Source of the DNA: Candidatus Micrarchaeota archaeon CG1_02_47_40
GTDB lineage: Archaea > Micrarchaeota > Micrarchaeia > Anstonellales > CG1-02-47-40
Direction: 5' to 3'
NCBI GenBank assembly: GCA_001871475.1
Contig: MNVE01000002.1
Span: 141,938-205,937 of the forward strand
Length of the DNA stretch: 64,000 nt
A program made the translations under genes and the position numbers. This document shows positions 33,803 through 42,449 of this stretch, one piece after another. Numbering within the stretch: the first letter of the stretch is position 1; each line of letters starts with the position of its first letter. Below the pieces are notes generated by a model. The model worked only from the letters and a program-made list of their open reading frames with translations, did not search any database and was not told the DNA's origin.

Positions 33803-34426
33803 TTACTCCTTTCCGGCTTCCTTTGTGCTCTCAAACTTTTCCAAAACCTCGCTTCTCCTTACCTCTATCCTTCTTATTGGCGCAAGCGTTTTCACCTTAA
33901 TAAATATCCTCTTTTGCAGCTTCCCAAAAATTATCTCCTGCATGAAGGTCGGAAAATCGCACTTTGTGGCAGCCTCCAGGAATTCGGCTGAAATCGCATT
34001 TCTTGCAACTGTCTGCAGGCCGTCAGACGTCTTATTGCCCGCAATCACCAGGTATTTTACGCGCACCTGCATTCCGTCCTGCGTCTTTACGTCAATCACT
34101 CCGGTGATAAGCGACCTTCTCCTTCTTATTATCGTTTTCACATAGCCGGGTATGAGCTCATGCCCTATAAGCTTCGTGTATGCGTTTTTTCCTTTCACTT
34201 CCTTCACGCGAAAATCAAGCCTAGTGTATACGTCCGCCTGCGAGCCGCCTTCGGACACTTCCCCAAGCCCGACACGCACTATGCGGTTTAGCATATTCTC
34301 CTCTTCGCCGGAAACGATTTTTCCCACTTCCTTCTGGCTGAACATGTCCGGCGCTATTACCGCGTACCACTCCTTCTCCTTCCAGTTGTCAATTACCTTT
34401 CCCTTTTTCTTTTTTTCAATAGCCAT
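33803..34426 (-). CDS. rps3ae: 30S ribosomal protein eS1 (S3Ae)
   Basis: The 207-residue protein matches archaeal/eukaryotic S3Ae. It has a Lys-rich start, then DNWKEKEWYAVIAPDMF, GRVxEVSLGDL-equivalent VRVGLGEVSEGGSQADVY, LIGHELIPGYVKTIIRRRRS and a basic C-terminus. It binds near the mRNA exit of the small subunit. It lies nine bases downstream of the S15 stop, so the two form an operon. Confidence 0.95.
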   Translation of the reverse strand: MAIEKKKKGKVIDNWKEKEWYAVIAPDMFSQKEVGKIVSGEEENMLNRIVRVGLGEVSEGGSQADVYTRLDFRVKEVKGKNAYTKLIGHELIPGYVKTIIRRRRSLITGVIDVKTQDGMQVRVKYLVIAGNKTSDGLQTVARNAISAEFLEAATKCDFPTFMQEIIFGKLQKRIFIKVKTLAPIRRIEVRRSEVLEKFESTKEAGKE

Positions 34427-34435
34427 TTAATCACT

Positions 34436-34891
34436 CTATTTCACAAGCAACGCGGCCTTCCCCGGGTCATATGCCCAGTAGAATGGCAGTTTTCCGTTGT
34501 CGCGGTAATATTTTACGAGCCTCCTTATCTTGGACTCGGTGTAATGCAGTTTTGTCCTGTTGTGCACGTCCCTTTTGTTCACCTGGATGTGCTTTCTCAT
34601 TCCCACTGCGCACTTAATGAGCGCCATCAAATCATCGGGGTATTCTATTTTGATTCCCTTCTCAACCATTATCTTGCTTATGGATTTTCCGCAGAGGTTC
34701 TTTACAAGCGGTATTCCGTAGCAGTCTCGCAGGCGCAAGCCAATCTGCGTAGAATTCATCCCTTCTTTTGCGAATTTCTCAATCAGCTCTTCAGCCTCAT
34801 GGGCGGAATACTCAACCCATTCAGGGTTTACTTTTGCAGCCGGCTTTTTTGAGCCTGATTTTCCCCTTTTTCTCGTGTGCATTCTTGCCAT
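34436..34891 (-). CDS. rps15: 30S ribosomal protein uS15 (archaeal S15/eukaryotic S13 type)
   Basis: The 151-residue product has the archaeal N-terminal extension MARMHTRKRGKSGSKKP and PEWVEYSAHEAEELI, and the core GMRKHIQVNKRDVHNRTKLHYTESKIRRLVKYYRDNG that binds 16S rRNA helices 20-22. The end KAALLVK is typical. It is cotranscribed with eS1. A long pyrimidine-rich tract on the plus strand (34892-34962) is its purine-rich leader region. Confidence 0.95.
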   Translation of the reverse strand: MARMHTRKRGKSGSKKPAAKVNPEWVEYSAHEAEELIEKFAKEGMNSTQIGLRLRDCYGIPLVKNLCGKSISKIMVEKGIKIEYPDDLMALIKCAVGMRKHIQVNKRDVHNRTKLHYTESKIRRLVKYYRDNGKLPFYWAYDPGKAALLVK

Positions 34892-34962
34892 TCATTCACT
34901 TCCTTTATTTTTTCCCTTTCCTTCTTTTTAAGCCCTATTTTTTCCCTTCTTTTAGATTCCCT

Positions 34963-35541
34963 TTATTTTTCCCCTCTACTCTCTTTTTTCAGCCATTTGG
35001 CAAATTTCATCAACGCCATTTTCCTGTGCGAAACCTTTTCCTTGAGCTCCACATCCTGTGCAAACGTTTTTCCGCTTCTCTCCGGAATAAATACCGGGTC
35101 AAAACCGAATCCTTCCTTTCCCTTCATTTCTTCTGCGATGCTTCCGAGGCATTCCCCGCTGAAAACCTTCACTTTCCCTTCCCCTGCAAATGCCACACAG
35201 GAAACGAATTTTGCGCTTCTCTCTTTTTCTTCCTTTCCTTTCATCAGCTTCAGTAACCCTTCATTTCCTATCCTTTTGAATGCAAACGCCGAATAAACTC
35301 CGGGAAACCCGTTCAGCGCATCAATAAACAAACCCGAATCCTCAACAAAAAGCGGCTTTTTCAGTTTTTCATATGCGCACACCGCCGCTTCTCTTGCGAC
35401 CGTTGCGCAATCCTCCGCTCTTACTTCCTCCACCCTCTCGGGATGGTGGGCTATATTTATCCCCTTTGCTTTTAAAATCCTTTCGGCTTCGGAAAATTTG
35501 TGCTGGTTGGAAGTGACGAAAAATATTTTTCCTTCTTTCAA
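34963..35541 (-). CDS. rdgB: XTP/dITP pyrophosphatase (RdgB/HAM1 family)
   Basis: This enzyme hydrolyses non-canonical purine NTPs (ITP, XTP) to monophosphates, protecting DNA and RNA. Motifs are FVTSNQHKFSEAERIL (the T/SxNxxK loop), FVEDSGLFIDALNGFPGVYSA, and GFGFDPVFIPERSGKTFAQ followed by KVSHRKMA (SHR). I place the start at TTG 35541, which overlaps the valS stop as TTGA and is preceded by AAGGTGG; the longer ATG at 35571 would overlap valS by 34 bases. The length is 192 residues. Confidence 0.9.
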   Translation of the reverse strand: MKEGKIFFVTSNQHKFSEAERILKAKGINIAHHPERVEEVRAEDCATVAREAAVCAYEKLKKPLFVEDSGLFIDALNGFPGVYSAFAFKRIGNEGLLKLMKGKEEKERSAKFVSCVAFAGEGKVKVFSGECLGSIAEEMKGKEGFGFDPVFIPERSGKTFAQDVELKEKVSHRKMALMKFAKWLKKESRGEK

Positions 35542-37913
35542 AATACCACCTTGAACTCCCCCTTCTTCCAAATTACCCCCTTCACTTTTCCCGTCGCATT
35601 TATCTCTTCTGCAATTTCGTTAACTTCTCCTTCTTCAATTGTAATCTCCGCCTTCAGAAGCTCTGCATTCAGCGCCATTTTATTCACAGCTTTGTGCTGC
35701 CTTATTTGCGAAATAATCTCATTCAGCAGCTTTCCCTTTTTCTCCGCTTCATCATCAATCATCTTCGTGTCGCAAACAGGCCAGGGAGAAAGATGCACGC
35801 TTTCTTCCTTTCCCCTAAAGAGCGAATAAACTTCTTCCGAGAGGTGCGGCGTGAAAGGCGCAAGCATTTTTACGCAGGAAAGCAGCACCTCATACAAGCA
35901 ATACTGTGCAGCCCTCTTGCTTTTCTCCCCATAAACTTCCGGCTGGTAAATGCGGTGCTTCACATACTCCAAATAATAATCGCAAAACTCGTGCCAGAAA
36001 AACTCATGCATTTTTGAAATTGCGGGATGATACTCAAAATTCTCAAAATCATTTTCCATTCCTTCTATGAGCTTCTGCAGGCGCGAGAGAATCCACTTAT
36101 CCGCAGTTCGCAGTTCCTTCCCCTCCTTCCCATTTGGTACATACCCTTCAATCGCCTTTTGCACCAGCTTTGACGCATTCCAAAATTTCGTAATGAAGCT
36201 TTTTGCAAACTTTATATCCTGATAGGAAAACGGCCTGTCAACTGCCTTTGCGCCTGACATTGCCGCCCATTGCCTGACGGAATCAGCGCAATATTCTTCC
36301 ACCAATTTATCAGGTGCAATGACATTCCCAAGTGATTTTGACATCTTCTTCCCGTCGGGCGCAAGCACATTTCCATTAAGAAGCAATTCCTTAAATGGCG
36401 GCTTTCCCGTAAGCTCGCCGCACCTGTAAATGGTGTAATACGCCCAGGTGCGTATTATTTCCACTCCCTGCGGGCGAAGTGAAGCAGGGTAAGTCTTCTT
36501 GTGGAATGCCTCGTCTTCGCCCCACTTTGAAATCACAAGCGGAGTTATGCTTGAATCCACCCAGCAGTCGCAGGTGGATGTTTCCGGAGTAAGTGGTGAA
36601 GAGCAGGAAGGGCACTTGCGTGCAGGTGCCGAAGAAGGATTCACCGGCAATTCCTTTTCCCCTGCAGCCACAATTTCTCCGCATTTTTCGCAATGCCAGA
36701 AAGGAAGGGGGGTGCCAAACACCCTCTGCCTTGAAATCACCCAGTCCCATTCTACAAAGTTTGCCCAATCCTCCAAATAAGAAATGGTAAATGCAGGGTT
36801 CCACTTCATCTTTTTTGCCTCATCAATTATTTTCCCCTTCTTATCCTTCACTCTTGCAAACCATTGCCACGAGGTTAAAAGTTCAACACGGTGGCTGCAC
36901 CTGTCGTGCACTTTTGGGTTTTGCATGAGTTTTTCCTTTTTCTGCACCTTTCCCTCGTGCTCCAGCTTCTCAACAATCTTCTTCTTTGCCTCCTCGCATT
37001 TCAATCCGGTAAATTCATCAGCATTAATCAATTTTCCGTATTTATCCATCGCCTCAATGAAGGGAAGGGAGTGCCGATACATCCACACTACATCCTGCTT
37101 GTCCCCGAAGGTGCAGACCATCACCAAACCGCTCCCAAATTCCTTATCCACCTCTTCATCAGAAAGTATCGGCACCTTCTTTCCAAGCGGGGTAATCGCA
37201 TTCTTCCCTTTCAGTTTAGTGTAGCGGGTGTCAGCTGGATGGTATAAGACGGCAACGCATGCGTGCAGGAGTTCCGGTCTTGCAGTCGCAATCTCAAGTT
37301 CCCCCCCATCACTTCCAAATTTCAAGTAATACAATTTCCCCTCTTTCTGCACCTCTTCAGTATCCGTTTTTGCCAATGCGCTTTGGCAGTGCGGGCACCA
37401 AAAAACAGGGTGGGATGCGCGGTAAATCTCCTTCTTTTCATACATTTTCAGAATGGAAAGCTGCACTTTTTTCCAGTATTCCGGCGACATGGTACGGTAT
37501 TCATACCTCCAATCAGGTGAAAAGCCAAGCGCCATCATCTGCCCCTTCATTTTTGCAATGAACTCGCCAGTCCATTCCACGCAAAGTTTCCTAAATTCTT
37601 CCGGAGACTTTCTGCCATATTTCTTTTCCACTTTCGTTTCCGTGGGAAAGCCCTGGCAGTCCCATCCCTGCGGGTAATACACATTATATCCCTTCATTCT
37701 CTTGTATCTTGCAATGAAATCAAAATAGCAGTAAGAGAGCACATGCCCCATATGCAGCTCCCCGCTTGTGAAGGGAGGCGGGGTATCTATTGAGTAAACT
37801 TCCCTCTTCCCATCTTTTTCATCAAACTTATAAACTCCATTACTCTCCCAAAACTCCTGCCACTTTCTCTCAGTCTGCGGGGAATATGTTTTTTCCGAAT
37901 CCCATTTATTCAT
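35538..37913 (-). CDS. valS: Valyl-tRNA synthetase
   Basis: This class I synthetase charges tRNA-Val and edits misactivated Thr. The HIGH-type motif is in PPPFTSGELHMGHVLSY (HMGH) and KMSKSLGN holds the KMSKS loop. The editing domain (ATARPELLHACVAV) and a zinc-binding CEKC...CPSC segment are visible. PPPFTSG is the archaeal form. It is 791 residues from ATG 37913. It lies between rdgB (coupled downstream) and an MBL hydrolase gene whose end overlaps its start by eight bases. Confidence 0.95.
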   Translation of the reverse strand: MNKWDSEKTYSPQTERKWQEFWESNGVYKFDEKDGKREVYSIDTPPPFTSGELHMGHVLSYCYFDFIARYKRMKGYNVYYPQGWDCQGFPTETKVEKKYGRKSPEEFRKLCVEWTGEFIAKMKGQMMALGFSPDWRYEYRTMSPEYWKKVQLSILKMYEKKEIYRASHPVFWCPHCQSALAKTDTEEVQKEGKLYYLKFGSDGGELEIATARPELLHACVAVLYHPADTRYTKLKGKNAITPLGKKVPILSDEEVDKEFGSGLVMVCTFGDKQDVVWMYRHSLPFIEAMDKYGKLINADEFTGLKCEEAKKKIVEKLEHEGKVQKKEKLMQNPKVHDRCSHRVELLTSWQWFARVKDKKGKIIDEAKKMKWNPAFTISYLEDWANFVEWDWVISRQRVFGTPLPFWHCEKCGEIVAAGEKELPVNPSSAPARKCPSCSSPLTPETSTCDCWVDSSITPLVISKWGEDEAFHKKTYPASLRPQGVEIIRTWAYYTIYRCGELTGKPPFKELLLNGNVLAPDGKKMSKSLGNVIAPDKLVEEYCADSVRQWAAMSGAKAVDRPFSYQDIKFAKSFITKFWNASKLVQKAIEGYVPNGKEGKELRTADKWILSRLQKLIEGMENDFENFEYHPAISKMHEFFWHEFCDYYLEYVKHRIYQPEVYGEKSKRAAQYCLYEVLLSCVKMLAPFTPHLSEEVYSLFRGKEESVHLSPWPVCDTKMIDDEAEKKGKLLNEIISQIRQHKAVNKMALNAELLKAEITIEEGEVNEIAEEINATGKVKGVIWKKGEFKVVF

Positions 37914-38748
37914 AAAAATCACTCAAGTTCTTTAGTTCAGCGTCTTTTTTTCCCTTTCTCTCGTTTACCTTTCCCTCGTCTACGCTTATTATCATTCCAT
38001 CCTTCGGCGCAATCGTTTTCACTCCGCTTTCCTCACTTATCCTTTGTGCATCCACTTCTGCCGGCACCCGAAAAAATTTCATCCCCAAATGATTCAGCAC
38101 GCACAATTTCGGCTTTGCTGCCTTCAGTATCTTTATCGTATCCTCGCTTGCAAGGTGGTCAGGTATGCCGTCATGCATGGGCTTTAAATTGTTCACCACA
38201 AGCACGTCGCATCCTGCAAAATTCTTGCCTAACCCCTCAAAATATTCCGTATCTGAAATATAACCAATCACTTTTCCATCCATGTGCAATTTGAAGCCGA
38301 AACTCGTTTTTTCATCGTGCTTCATCTGGAAGAATTCCATTTTGAATTTTACTCCCTTATACTCCTCTTCAATTGTCTTGCCCGGCAGAGCCGTTATCCT
38401 CTTTGCAGGCAATCCCAGATGATATGCAGAAAGCGCCTTATCTCCTTTCTCATCTCCTTCTATGGAATTCTTGCTTCCGATAAGAATTCCCTGCTTCTTG
38501 AAGCCGTAATTGGTCATCGCCTCGCAGAGCACAGCTGAATCAGAGCAATGGTCTATGTGATAATGCGAAACCACAAGCACGTCTATTTTTGTCGTGTCCT
38601 GTCCCAATTTCACGGAATGCACGAGCGCTCCTGGTCCGGGGTCAATATGAAAAGTCAAGCTTCCGTTTATCCTAAAACCACCTGTACCCCTAAACTGTTT
38701 TATGAGGTTTACCCTGCCTCCTCCGGTGCCGATAAAGACCAATTCCAT
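37906..38748 (-). CDS. Metallo-beta-lactamase-fold hydrolase
   Basis: The 280-residue protein begins at ATG 38748 with MELVFIGTGGGR and has the metal-binding HYHIDH (in VVSHYHIDHCSDS), a downstream His (MKHD), GYISDTEY with the bridging Asp, and LNHLG. It belongs to the archaeal MBL group related to RNase Z or phosphodiesterase-like enzymes; the substrate is not evident. The operon continues into valS. metG is divergent, 54 bases away. Confidence 0.85.
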   Translation of the reverse strand: MELVFIGTGGGRVNLIKQFRGTGGFRINGSLTFHIDPGPGALVHSVKLGQDTTKIDVLVVSHYHIDHCSDSAVLCEAMTNYGFKKQGILIGSKNSIEGDEKGDKALSAYHLGLPAKRITALPGKTIEEEYKGVKFKMEFFQMKHDEKTSFGFKLHMDGKVIGYISDTEYFEGLGKNFAGCDVLVVNNLKPMHDGIPDHLASEDTIKILKAAKPKLCVLNHLGMKFFRVPAEVDAQRISEESGVKTIAPKDGMIISVDEGKVNERKGKKDAELKNLSDFYE

Positions 38749-38802
38749 ATGGAATATTTCCGTCAATAATAGTTTTATACCCTCCCCCTCAAATCTTTCT
38801 TC

Positions 38803-40443
38803 ATGAATAAGAGAATACTCGTAACCGCAGCCCTGCCGTATGCAAACGGCCCCCTTCACCTAGGGCACATAAGGAGCACCTATCTTCCTGCCGATATTTA
38901 CGCGCGCTTTCAGCGCCTTATTGGAAATGACGTGCTCTACATTTGCGCAACTGATGAGCACGGCACCCCCATAGTGGCCGGTGCGGAGAAGGAAGGAAAA
39001 ACCCCGCAGGAGTTTGTTGATTACTATCATGAGCGCGATGAGCGCGAATTCGGACAGCTCGGCTTTTCCTTTGACATATTCCACCGAAGCTCAAGCGAAG
39101 AGAATAAGAAAATGACACAGCACTTCTTTGAGAAGCTAAAGGAGAACGGGCACATCTACGAGCAGGAGGTTGCCGCGCTTTACTGCGAGAAATGCCGCCG
39201 CTTCCTTCCCGACAGGTTTGTAATAGGTACCTGCCCAAACTGCTCTTCAGAAGGGCAGTATTCCGATTACTGCGATTCCTGCTCAAAAAGCCTCAAAACA
39301 GGGGAGATACTGCACCCAAAATGCATAACCTGCAAAACCACTCCCGTAACCAAAATTTCAAAGCATTACTTCTTCCGCCTTGGCTCCTTTTCGGCAAAAC
39401 TGGAGAAATGGCTCACCACAAACCCATATTTGCAAAAAGAAGTAGCCAATTACCTCCTCAACTGGATAAGGGAGGGGCTGGCTGACTGGGACATTTCCCG
39501 CGACCTCTCCTGGGGTGTTCCGGTTCCCGGGGAAAAGGAGAAGGTATTCTACGTTTGGTTTGATGCGCCTATTGAATATATTTCCGGTACTGTTGCGCAC
39601 ACAAAAAAATGGGAAGAATACTGGAAAGGGGAAAGCGAAATAACACATTTCATCGGGAAGGATATTATCTACCATCACTTCCTTTTTTGGCCGGCTATGC
39701 TCGAGGGAACGCAGGACGGCTTTCGCGCACCGGACAAAATAGCAGTTCGCGGTTATCTTAATTTAGAGGGGAAAAAATTCTCAAAGAGCAGGGGCTGGTT
39801 TGTTTCATTAGACGATTACCTTTCCGCCTTCCCTGCCGATTATCTTCGCTACTATCAAACCTCAACTACTCCGCATTCCGTTACGGATGCGGACTTCGTT
39901 TGGAAGGAATTTGCCGCAAAAATAAATAATGAGCTTGTGGCATCGCTTGGAAATCTCATACACAGGACGCTTGTGCTATTGCAAAAGCTGAATAATTCTA
40001 CAGTGCCCTCACCAGAAGGGCTTGAAGCGGATGACAATACACTCCTTGCAAAAATAACTTCTACAAAAGAGGAGATGGAAAAATCAATGCTCTCCTTCCA
40101 GTTCAAGGATGCGCAGGAGAAACTGATGGCGCTTTCCGACGATTTCAACAAATACCTTTCTTCCAAACAACCCTGGAAGGAGAAAGACAAAAAGAAAATA
40201 AACAACTGCCTCTACGTTTGCACTAGGGGAATTTCCGCATTCGCAGTGCTTTTGCAGCCGTTTCTTCCATTTACTTCAGAGAAATTGGCCGGTATGGTGG
40301 GGCTTGGCGAGAAGAAGCTTCTCTGGAAGGATGCAGATGCAGAGCTTCTTCTTCCCGGCGTTAAAATAGAGAAGTTTGAGCCATTATTTAAGAAAATAGA
40401 GGATGAAAAAATACGCGAAATGGAGAATAAACTTGGGAAATAA
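38803..40443 (+). CDS. metG: Methionyl-tRNA synthetase
   Basis: This enzyme charges initiator and elongator tRNA-Met. Motifs are PYANGPLHLGHIRSTYLPAD (HLGH) and KKFSKSRGW (KMSKS loop). A double zinc knuckle reads CEKCRRFLP...CPNC and CDSCSKS...CITC. The 546-residue length ends shortly after the anticodon-binding helices; no C-terminal tRNA-binding domain is fused. Just past the stop, a second frame continues with sensible codons (SDLSEGQAEGEIKKMEEKLKGAV) and contains a perfect hairpin, so the tail may have been altered by an insertion. Confidence 0.95.
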   Translation: MNKRILVTAALPYANGPLHLGHIRSTYLPADIYARFQRLIGNDVLYICATDEHGTPIVAGAEKEGKTPQEFVDYYHERDEREFGQLGFSFDIFHRSSSEENKKMTQHFFEKLKENGHIYEQEVAALYCEKCRRFLPDRFVIGTCPNCSSEGQYSDYCDSCSKSLKTGEILHPKCITCKTTPVTKISKHYFFRLGSFSAKLEKWLTTNPYLQKEVANYLLNWIREGLADWDISRDLSWGVPVPGEKEKVFYVWFDAPIEYISGTVAHTKKWEEYWKGESEITHFIGKDIIYHHFLFWPAMLEGTQDGFRAPDKIAVRGYLNLEGKKFSKSRGWFVSLDDYLSAFPADYLRYYQTSTTPHSVTDADFVWKEFAAKINNELVASLGNLIHRTLVLLQKLNNSTVPSPEGLEADDNTLLAKITSTKEEMEKSMLSFQFKDAQEKLMALSDDFNKYLSSKQPWKEKDKKKINNCLYVCTRGISAFAVLLQPFLPFTSEKLAGMVGLGEKKLLWKDADAELLLPGVKIEKFEPLFKKIEDEKIREMENKLGK

Positions 40444-40458
40444 GCGTATTTTTTCAGA

Positions 40459-40475
40459 CTTGTCCGAAGGACAAG
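40459..40475. repeat. Perfect hairpin just after metG
   Basis: CTTGTCC-GAA-GGACAAG is a 7-bp stem with a three-base loop. Its core TTGTCC/GGACAA is the same as one of the hairpins in the glnA leader (42287-42305). Confidence 0.6.
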
Positions 40476-40521
40476 CAGAGGGGGAAATAAAGAAGATGGA
40501 AGAGAAGCTGAAAGGCGCAGT

Positions 40522-40797
40522 TTAGGCAATTTTCATTATCTCGGGAGTGTCAAGCACCTTTATCTTTTTTTTGTTGTTCTCCTCGTGCCTTTTTCCAATG
40601 CCTTTCCTTATGCGCCTTCCAATGCTAATAGCGTCTGCTTCGCTCATTTTGCTTTTTGAGGTTATGGATTTTAAGAGCTTCAAATCCTCAACCGTTTTTG
40701 AGAAGGCTTCCCTTGCAATCTCGGACCAGTTTATCATTCTAAGCCCTTCCATCTCCCTTTTCAGGCTGTCCGAAACCGAAACTGTGACGTTTGCCAT
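40522..40797 (-). CDS. VapB-like ribbon-helix-helix antitoxin (orphan)
   Basis: The 91-residue protein has an N-terminal strand (MANVTVSVSDSLKREME), NWSEIAREAFSKTVEDL and a helical tail with SEADAISIGRRI. This is the usual form of archaeal antitoxins that repress their own operon and wrap a PIN-domain VapC toxin. No vapC lies on either side, so it is an orphan or acts in trans. It is convergent with metG and divides metG from glnA. Confidence 0.7.
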   Translation of the reverse strand: MANVTVSVSDSLKREMEGLRMINWSEIAREAFSKTVEDLKLLKSITSKSKMSEADAISIGRRIRKGIGKRHEENNKKKIKVLDTPEIMKIA

Positions 40798-40859
40798 TCA
40801 AACCACCTGTCAATTTTTGACAATAAGTGTATTTAATACTTTCTGTGAGTTCACGTATT

Positions 40860-42191
40860 TCATATCCTCGGCAGGTAAGTCTCAACCTCCCAGGGCGACA
40901 CCTGCAATTTATATTCATTCCACTCCTGCCTCTGTGCCTGGCAGAGCTTTTCAAACACGTGCGCCCCAAGCGCCTTCTGCACCATCTGGCTCCCTTTCAT
41001 TTCCTCTTTTGCCTCATGCAAATCCCTCGGCAGGGTGCTCACGTAAAATTTCTTCAGCCTATCATCATCAAAATCATACAGATTCTCCTCAACAGGCTCG
41101 GGCGGCTTCATTCCCTTTTCCATTCCATCCATCCCCGCTTCCAGCATCACCGCAAATGCAAGGTAGGGATTGCACGACGGGTCCGGGCAGCGAAGCTCAC
41201 AGCGGGAAGCGCTCACTTTTCCAGGCGCGTATTTCGGTATCCTAATCAGTGCAGAGCGGTTCGTTTTCGCCCAGCAGATGTAAATGGGCGCCTCATAACC
41301 CGGCACGAGCCTTTTGTAAGAATTCACATTCGGCGCAATCACCCCGCAGAATGCACGCGCATGATTCAGCTGCCCTGCCACAAACGAGAGGGCGCTTTCC
41401 GACAAATCATATTTTCCGCTTCCGAAAAATGCGTTTTTTCCATCCTTCCAGAGCGACTGATGCACATGCATTCCCGAGCCGTTTATTCCTGAAATCGGCT
41501 TTGGCATAAAAGAAGCAAACAAATTATTCTGCTTTGCAACCATTTTCACAATCGTTTTGAAAGCGTTTATGCTGTCCGCAACGTAAAGCGCATTCCCGTA
41601 TTTGAAATCAATCTCGTGCTGCCCGGGCGCAACCTCGTGGTGTATCGCCTCCACCTCTATTCCCATGCCTGCCATGAATGGAACGGTAGCTCTTCTTATT
41701 TCAGCAGCCAAGTCATTCGGCGCCAGGTCAAAATATCCGGCATTATCGTGCGTCTTTGGCACAATTTCCCCGTTTCGCGGGTGGAATAGGAAAAACTCCA
41801 ATTCCGGCCCGGTTTTGTACTCAAATCCTTTTTCCTCTGCCTTTGCAAGCGCCCTTTTTAGCACATACCTCGGATCCCCCTCAAACGGCTTATTCTCCGT
41901 AGTGTAAACGTCGCATATCAATCTTGCCACTTCCGGAGCCCATGGCAGCTGCGCGTAAGTTGCCGCATCCGGCTTTAGCAGCATATCCGATTCATATATT
42001 CTTACAAATCCCTCTATGGAGGAGCCGTCAAACCACACCCCGTCCGCAAATGCCCCAAGCAGCATTTTCGCGTTTATTTCTATATTTTTTGCAGTCCCGA
42101 AAATGTCCGTAAACTGCATTGAGATGAATTTTATCCCCTTTTTTGAAACATCCTCAAGCACTGCCTCTGGCGTCATTTTTTCCCCATTCAT
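40860..42191 (-). CDS. glnA: Glutamine synthetase, type I
   Basis: This enzyme makes glutamine from glutamate, ammonia and ATP as a dodecamer. Recognised segments are DGSSIEGF, the metal-binding GPELEFFLF, HHEVAPGQHEID, the ATP site GSGMHVHQSLW, and the Arg-rich CPDPSCNPYLAFAVML. The start ATG 42191 is preceded by a strong GGAGGTAG site; the longer open frame upstream runs through a hairpin array. Transcription probably starts near 42310 (TATA at 42331-42344), leaving a structured leader of about 118 bases, which is unusual for an archaeon. The divergent Lrp gene is a likely regulator. Confidence 0.95.
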   Translation of the reverse strand: MNGEKMTPEAVLEDVSKKGIKFISMQFTDIFGTAKNIEINAKMLLGAFADGVWFDGSSIEGFVRIYESDMLLKPDAATYAQLPWAPEVARLICDVYTTENKPFEGDPRYVLKRALAKAEEKGFEYKTGPELEFFLFHPRNGEIVPKTHDNAGYFDLAPNDLAAEIRRATVPFMAGMGIEVEAIHHEVAPGQHEIDFKYGNALYVADSINAFKTIVKMVAKQNNLFASFMPKPISGINGSGMHVHQSLWKDGKNAFFGSGKYDLSESALSFVAGQLNHARAFCGVIAPNVNSYKRLVPGYEAPIYICWAKTNRSALIRIPKYAPGKVSASRCELRCPDPSCNPYLAFAVMLEAGMDGMEKGMKPPEPVEENLYDFDDDRLKKFYVSTLPRDLHEAKEEMKGSQMVQKALGAHVFEKLCQAQRQEWNEYKLQVSPWEVETYLPRI

Positions 42192-42204
42192 AAAACTACC
42201 TCCG

Positions 42205-42311
42205 CAAAAGTTTGAACTTTTGGCATCTGATGCCAAAACCAACGGCAACGCCGTTGGGCAGTGTCCCGCAGGACACTCAATTCAAATTTTGTCCAAAGGA
42301 CAAAAGTTTGA
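42205..42311 (-). promoter_or_regulatory. Array of four perfect hairpins in the glnA leader
   Basis: Four back-to-back inverted repeats lie here: TTTTGGCAT/ATGCCAAAA (42218-42238), CCAACGGC/GCCGTTGG (42239-42257), AGTGTCC/GGACACT (42260-42277) and TTTTGTCC/GGACAAAA (42287-42305). Loops are 3-4 bases. The block is bounded by identical 11-base copies of CAAAAGTTTGA at 42205-42215 and 42301-42311, exactly 96 bases apart. All would be in the glnA 5' UTR. Confidence 0.7.
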
Positions 42312-42330
42312 CGTGTTGCTGGCGCAATCA

Positions 42331-42344
42331 ATTAATATATACTT
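42331..42344 (-). promoter_or_regulatory. TATA box of glnA
   Basis: On the minus strand this reads AGTATATATTAAT, the best TATA-like element upstream of glnA. It predicts a start point near 42310. Confidence 0.5.
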
Positions 42345-42449
42345 TTTTGAAAAAAAGAAAACAAAAAAGAGAAAATACACATAAAAAAGAAACAAATGAA
42401 TAAGAAAGGCATAAAAATACCGCATGAATAAAACAAACGGGGTGTTTTT

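Noticed and set aside
34768..35256. Phe/Leu/Ser-rich plus-strand frames
   Set aside because: Antisense of the S15 and rdgB genes; pyrimidine-rich shadows.
42205..42311. CRISPR array
   Set aside because: The four hairpins have different sequences, with no spacers of even length and no cas genes.
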